DNA from: Duganella sp. Leaf126
GTDB taxonomy: Bacteria > Pseudomonadota > Gammaproteobacteria > Burkholderiales > Burkholderiaceae_D
NCBI RefSeq assembly: GCF_001423125.1
Contig: NZ_LMNW01000001.1
Span: 205,944 to 269,943 of the forward strand
Direction of reading: 5' to 3'
Length of the DNA stretch: 64,000 bases
Shown here: piece by piece, positions 61,155-64,000 of the stretch
Position numbering within the stretch: position 1 is the first letter of the stretch
Layout: each line of letters begins with the position of its first letter
Notes under the pieces: model-generated
Database searches by the model: none
What the model was told of the DNA's origin: nothing
Seen by the model: the letters and a program-made list of their open reading frames with translations, nothing else
Translations under genes and position numbers: made by a program

Positions 61155-62191
61155 GCCTGCTGCGCCGTGTAATGGCGCAGCAGGCCCAGGCCTACCGCCA
61201 GCAGGGTCGGGCCGATGAACAGCCCGACGAAGCCGAACGCCAGCACGCCGCCCATCACGCCCAGCAGCACCAGGATGAACGGCAGGCTGCTGCCGCGGCT
61301 GATCAACAGCGGCTTGACCACGTTATCGACGCCGCTGATCAGGAGCACGCCCCAGATCGCCATGAAGATGGCCCAGCCGGTCTGGCCGTGGTCGAACAGC
61401 CAGATGGTGGCGCCGATCCAGATGATGGGCGGCCCCACCGGGATCAGCGACAGCAAAAAGGTGGCCACCGACAGCAGCGCCACGGCCGGCACGCCGGCGA
61501 TCAGGAAGCCCACCGCTGCCACCACCGATTGCGCCAGCGCCGTCCCCAGCAGACCGTACATCACGCCGCGCACGGTGCGGGCGATGGTGTCCGACACCGA
61601 CGACGCCTGTTCGGCGCCGATCAGCCTGTCCATCGCCCGGCTCAGCGACGAGAGCATGGTGACGCCGTCGCGGTACAGGAAGAAGCTGACGAACACGGCC
61701 AGGCTCACCTGGGCCACGCCGCTGCCGAGCAGCACACTGCCGCCCAGCAGCAGGTGGCGCGCCGGCTCGAGCAGGTTCTTGGCGACGTTGAGCAGCTCTT
61801 CGCGGCTGCCGAGCAGGCGGCGCAGATAGTTGTCGATCATCTCGCCGACCAGCGGCAAATCGCGCAGCCAGGCCGGCGGCGCCAGCGTGCCGCTGTCCAG
61901 GCTGGCCTTGAAGTGGTCGTAGAACGACGAAGCGTTGTCGGCGATATTCCAGGTCACCAGCGCCAGCGGCACCAGGATCAGCAGGGTCAGGCCCACGCTC
62001 ATGACGGCGGCAGCCACCGAGCGCCGGCCGCCGACCTCGCTCAGCAGGCGCAGATACAGGGGCCAGCTCGAGATGGTGATCGCACAGGCGAACAGGATCG
62101 CGGCCACGAACGGGCGCAGCACGATCAGGCAGCCGATGACGAGCAGGATGACGGCAGCGAGCCGGGTAAACGGTTGAAAGCGTTGGCGCAT
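61151..62191 (-). CDS. AI-2E family transporter (PerM-like)
   Basis: 346 residues, seven to eight transmembrane helices: two N-terminal (about 12-45), one near 60-80, and a cluster in the last 150 residues with the family signature VGPPIIWIGATIWLFDHGQTGWAIFMAIWGVLLISGVDN and LVLLGVMGGVLAFGFVGLFIGPTLLAV. The family includes the autoinducer-2 exporter TqsA and Na/H antiporter-like PerM, so substrate is open. Coupled with the DUF2809 gene. Confidence 0.92.
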   Translation of the reverse strand: MRQRFQPFTRLAAVILLVIGCLIVLRPFVAAILFACAITISSWPLYLRLLSEVGGRRSVAAAVMSVGLTLLILVPLALVTWNIADNASSFYDHFKASLDSGTLAPPAWLRDLPLVGEMIDNYLRRLLGSREELLNVAKNLLEPARHLLLGGSVLLGSGVAQVSLAVFVSFFLYRDGVTMLSSLSRAMDRLIGAEQASSVSDTIARTVRGVMYGLLGTALAQSVVAAVGFLIAGVPAVALLSVATFLLSLIPVGPPIIWIGATIWLFDHGQTGWAIFMAIWGVLLISGVDNVVKPLLISRGSSLPFILVLLGVMGGVLAFGFVGLFIGPTLLAVGLGLLRHYTAQQA

Positions 62192-62218
62192 GCCGGCTCC
62201 GGGGCGGATGGACAGTGG

Positions 62219-62803
62219 TTACAGCAGCTGCTCGATATCGTGCACGATGGCGGCCTGCCCCTTGGCGTGCGGCACCATCAGGCGCACCTTGCCGTTCTTG
62301 TCGAAGATGTAGCTGGCGGCCGTATGGTCCACCGTGTAGTTGGCGGCATCGACGCCGGGCACCTTGGCGTAGAAGATCTTGAATTCCTTGGCCACCTTTG
62401 CCGTCTGCTCGGGCGTGCCATACAGGCCGATGAAGCGCGGGTCGAACGTGGGCACGTATTGCGCCAGCAGCGGCTGGGTGTCGCGCTCGGGATCGACAGT
62501 GACGAACAGCACCTGCACCTGGTCCGCCTTCGGACCGAGCGCCTTCATCACGCCGGCCATTTCGGCCATGGTGGTGGGACAGACGTCGGGACACTGGGTG
62601 TAGCCGAAGAACATCACCACCACCTTGCCGCGGAAATCGGCCAGCGTGCGCGGCTTGCCCGTGTGGTCGGTCAGGGCGAAGTCGCGCGCAAAGGCAGCGC
62701 CGGTGATGTCGACATTCTGGAAGCTCTGCGGCGCAGCCTTCTCGCCGCAGCCGGCCAGCAACATGGAAATGGCCAGCACGGCCGTGGCAACGAGTGTCTT
62801 CAT
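62219..62803 (-). CDS. SCO1/SenC family copper chaperone
   Basis: 194 residues. A lipoprotein signal ([21 protein letters not shown]), then a thioredoxin-like domain with the copper motif CPDVCP near residue 71 and the third ligand histidine in [10 protein letters not shown] near 160. Delivers copper to the CuA site of cytochrome oxidase subunit II. It overlaps ctaB by four bases, giving a cytochrome oxidase assembly operon. Confidence 0.94.
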   Translation of the reverse strand: MKTLVATAVLAISMLLAGCGEKAAPQSFQNVDITGAAFARDFALTDHTGKPRTLADFRGKVVVMFFGYTQCPDVCPTTMAEMAGVMKALGPKADQVQVLFVTVDPERDTQPLLAQYVPTFDPRFIGLYGTPEQTAKVAKEFKIFYAKVPGVDAANYTVDHTAASYIFDKNGKVRLMVPHAKGQAAIVHDIEQLL

Positions 62804-63690
62804 ATCTTGATGTAGTGGTCCACCAGCAGCGCGGCAAACAGCAAGCCCAGGTACATGATCGACCAGGCAAACGCCTTGCGGGCCACCTGGTCGGAATAAT
62901 GGCGATACACCTTCCAAGAATGGCGCAGGAAGATCGCATTGAGGATGATGGCAGAAACCAGATAAATCAGGCCGCTCATTTGCACCACGTACGGCAGCAC
63001 CGTGGTGGCGGCCAGCGCGATCGAATACAGCCACACGTGGAACTGGGTGTACGCCATGCCGTGGGTGACCGGCAGCATCGGCAGGCCAGACTTGGCGTAA
63101 TCGTCGCGGCGGTACAGCGCCAGGGCCCAGAAGTGCGGCGGGGTCCAGACGAAGATGATCATCACCAGCAGCCACGCTTCGGCCGGCACCTCGTTGGCCA
63201 CGGCAGCCCAGCCCAGCGCCGGCGGCATGGCGCCCGACAGGCCGCCGATTACGATGTTCTGCGGCGTGGCCGGTTTCAGTATCATCGTGTAGATCACGGC
63301 GTAGCCGACAAAGCTGAAGAACGTCAGCCACATCGTGAGCGGATTGACCAGAGCGTACAGGATCCACATGCCGGCGCCACCGACCAGCAGCGAAAACACC
63401 ACGGTCTCGCCGACCGTGATGTCGCCCATGGCGTTCGGGCGGCGCGCGGTACGGGCCATGCGGGCGTCGATCTCGCGCTCGGCCAGGCAGTTGACGGCAA
63501 AGGCGGCGCTGGTCAGCAGGAAGATGCCCAGCGTGGCCGGCAGCGCCACGCGCCAGTCCGGAATGCCATCGGTCGCCAGGAACATGCCGATGATGGCGCA
63601 AAACACCGCCATCTGGGTGATGCGCGGCTTGGTCAGCGCCCAGAACTGCGCGGCGCGGTGGGAGGGTTTGGTCAGAGTATGCGTGGTCAT
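62800..63690 (-). CDS. ctaB: Protoheme IX farnesyltransferase (heme O synthase)
   Basis: 296 residues, UbiA-family membrane prenyltransferase with eight to nine helices. [20 protein letters not shown] (first Asp-rich motif) near residue 70 and the second motif in [16 protein letters not shown] near 190. Adds a farnesyl tail to heme b to give heme o, the precursor of heme a. The gene is between SCO and ctaA, as in other Betaproteobacteria. Confidence 0.95.
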   Translation of the reverse strand: MTTHTLTKPSHRAAQFWALTKPRITQMAVFCAIIGMFLATDGIPDWRVALPATLGIFLLTSAAFAVNCLAEREIDARMARTARRPNAMGDITVGETVVFSLLVGGAGMWILYALVNPLTMWLTFFSFVGYAVIYTMILKPATPQNIVIGGLSGAMPPALGWAAVANEVPAEAWLLVMIIFVWTPPHFWALALYRRDDYAKSGLPMLPVTHGMAYTQFHVWLYSIALAATTVLPYVVQMSGLIYLVSAIILNAIFLRHSWKVYRHYSDQVARKAFAWSIMYLGLLFAALLVDHYIKI

Positions 63691-63732
63691 GGTGTGTGCT
63701 CGCAGCGGACGGCGCCGCCAACGGGACGCAAT

Positions 63733-64000
63733 CTATTGCTGCTTCAACGGTAAAGTGTGCGGCAAACCGGCACTTGAAGCTGCTTTTTTGGCAAGATCGT
63801 GCTGGAATTTAGCCTTGTAGTTTAACACGGTCAGCAAAAGTACCAGCAGCGCCGCCCCGGCGTTATGCAGCACGGCGATCGTCAGCGGGAAGCTGAAGTA
63901 GATCGTGGCCAGGCCGGTGGCGATCTGCGCGGCCAGCACCATGGCGATGTAACGGGCGGTTTTGTGCAGCACGACATTGTCCCAGGCGCGCCAGGCCGTG
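63733..64000 (-). CDS. ctaA: Heme A synthase CtaA/COX15, C-terminal part
   Basis: The minus strand carries at least 88 residues, open to the window's right edge (…TAWRAWDNVVLHKTARYIAMVLAAQIATGLATIYF...VLHNAGAALLVLLLTVL). Two hydrophobic segments and the histidine in VLHNAGAAL match the last helices of COX15/CtaA, which converts heme o to heme a. It lies 42 bases upstream of ctaB in the same direction. The N-terminal part lies beyond the window. Confidence 0.85.
   Translation of the reverse strand, partial: TAWRAWDNVVLHKTARYIAMVLAAQIATGLATIYFSFPLTIAVLHNAGAALLVLLLTVLNYKAKFQHDLAKKAASSAGLPHTLPLKQQ

Overview
The window is high-GC chromosomal DNA with short intergenic gaps. It looks like a betaproteobacterium of the Oxalobacteraceae (Massilia/Duganella type). 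The grounds are inference from gene content and order: a complete division/cell-wall (dcw) cluster followed by ftsZ, a peroxiredoxin, lpxC, a DciA-type gene and secA; a Burkholderiales-type porin; an RpoH gene with the RpoH box; and no mobile element. No taxonomic search could be run.

Layout. 1-0.2 kb: end of a DUF1778 (TacA-type) antitoxin gene. 0.4-4.9 kb: secA, divergent DciA/DUF721 gene, lpxC. 4.9-11.1 kb: a block of accessory genes between lpxC and the peroxiredoxin gene: EamA transporter, MmyB-type repressor with divergent methyltransferase, a small acidic protein, a lone cytochrome oxidase subunit I with a DUF2244 protein, and the remnant of a GlxA/AraC regulator. 11.1-29.1 kb: peroxiredoxin and the dcw cluster, all on the minus strand (mraZ-rsmH-ftsL-ftsI-murE-murF-mraY-murD-ftsW-murG-murC-ddl-ftsQ-ftsA-ftsZ), headed by a four-repeat MraZ box. 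29.6-31.6 kb: glpK and the RNase P RNA gene. 31.7-35.1 kb: a ThDP enzyme, a secreted protein and a porin. 35.8-39.7 kb: ftsY-ftsE-ftsX and rpoH, the latter with a CIRCE element lying on its promoter. 39.8-43.9 kb: small proteins and an ABC transporter whose permease is fused to a CPBP/CAAX protease.

43.9-54.2 kb is a pectin/hexuronate island. Pectinesterase and rhamnogalacturonan acetylesterase trim pectin. Uronate dehydrogenase, a SMP-30 lactonase, galactarate dehydratase, 5-dehydro-4-deoxyglucarate dehydratase and 2-oxoglutarate semialdehyde dehydrogenase together can carry galacturonate to 2-oxoglutarate. Two GntR/FCD regulators, each next to its own palindromic sites, flank the two catabolic operons. 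No uronate transporter or depolymerase is seen in the window.

54.2-60.7 kb: an HDOD protein, a TerD-AIM24-TerD-DUF475 (TerC-like) stress/metal module, a divergent NhaR-type regulator and a CNNM/CorC-type membrane protein. 60.7-64 kb: DUF2809 protein, AI-2E family transporter, then SCO, CtaB (heme O synthase) and the 3' end of CtaA, i.e. cytochrome oxidase assembly genes.

The points most worth a second look are the CIRCE-controlled rpoH, the deletion remnant of GlxA with an 18-bp repeat read in both directions, the permease-protease fusion, the two uronate operator families, and the accessory block splitting lpxC from the ftsZ-peroxiredoxin side.
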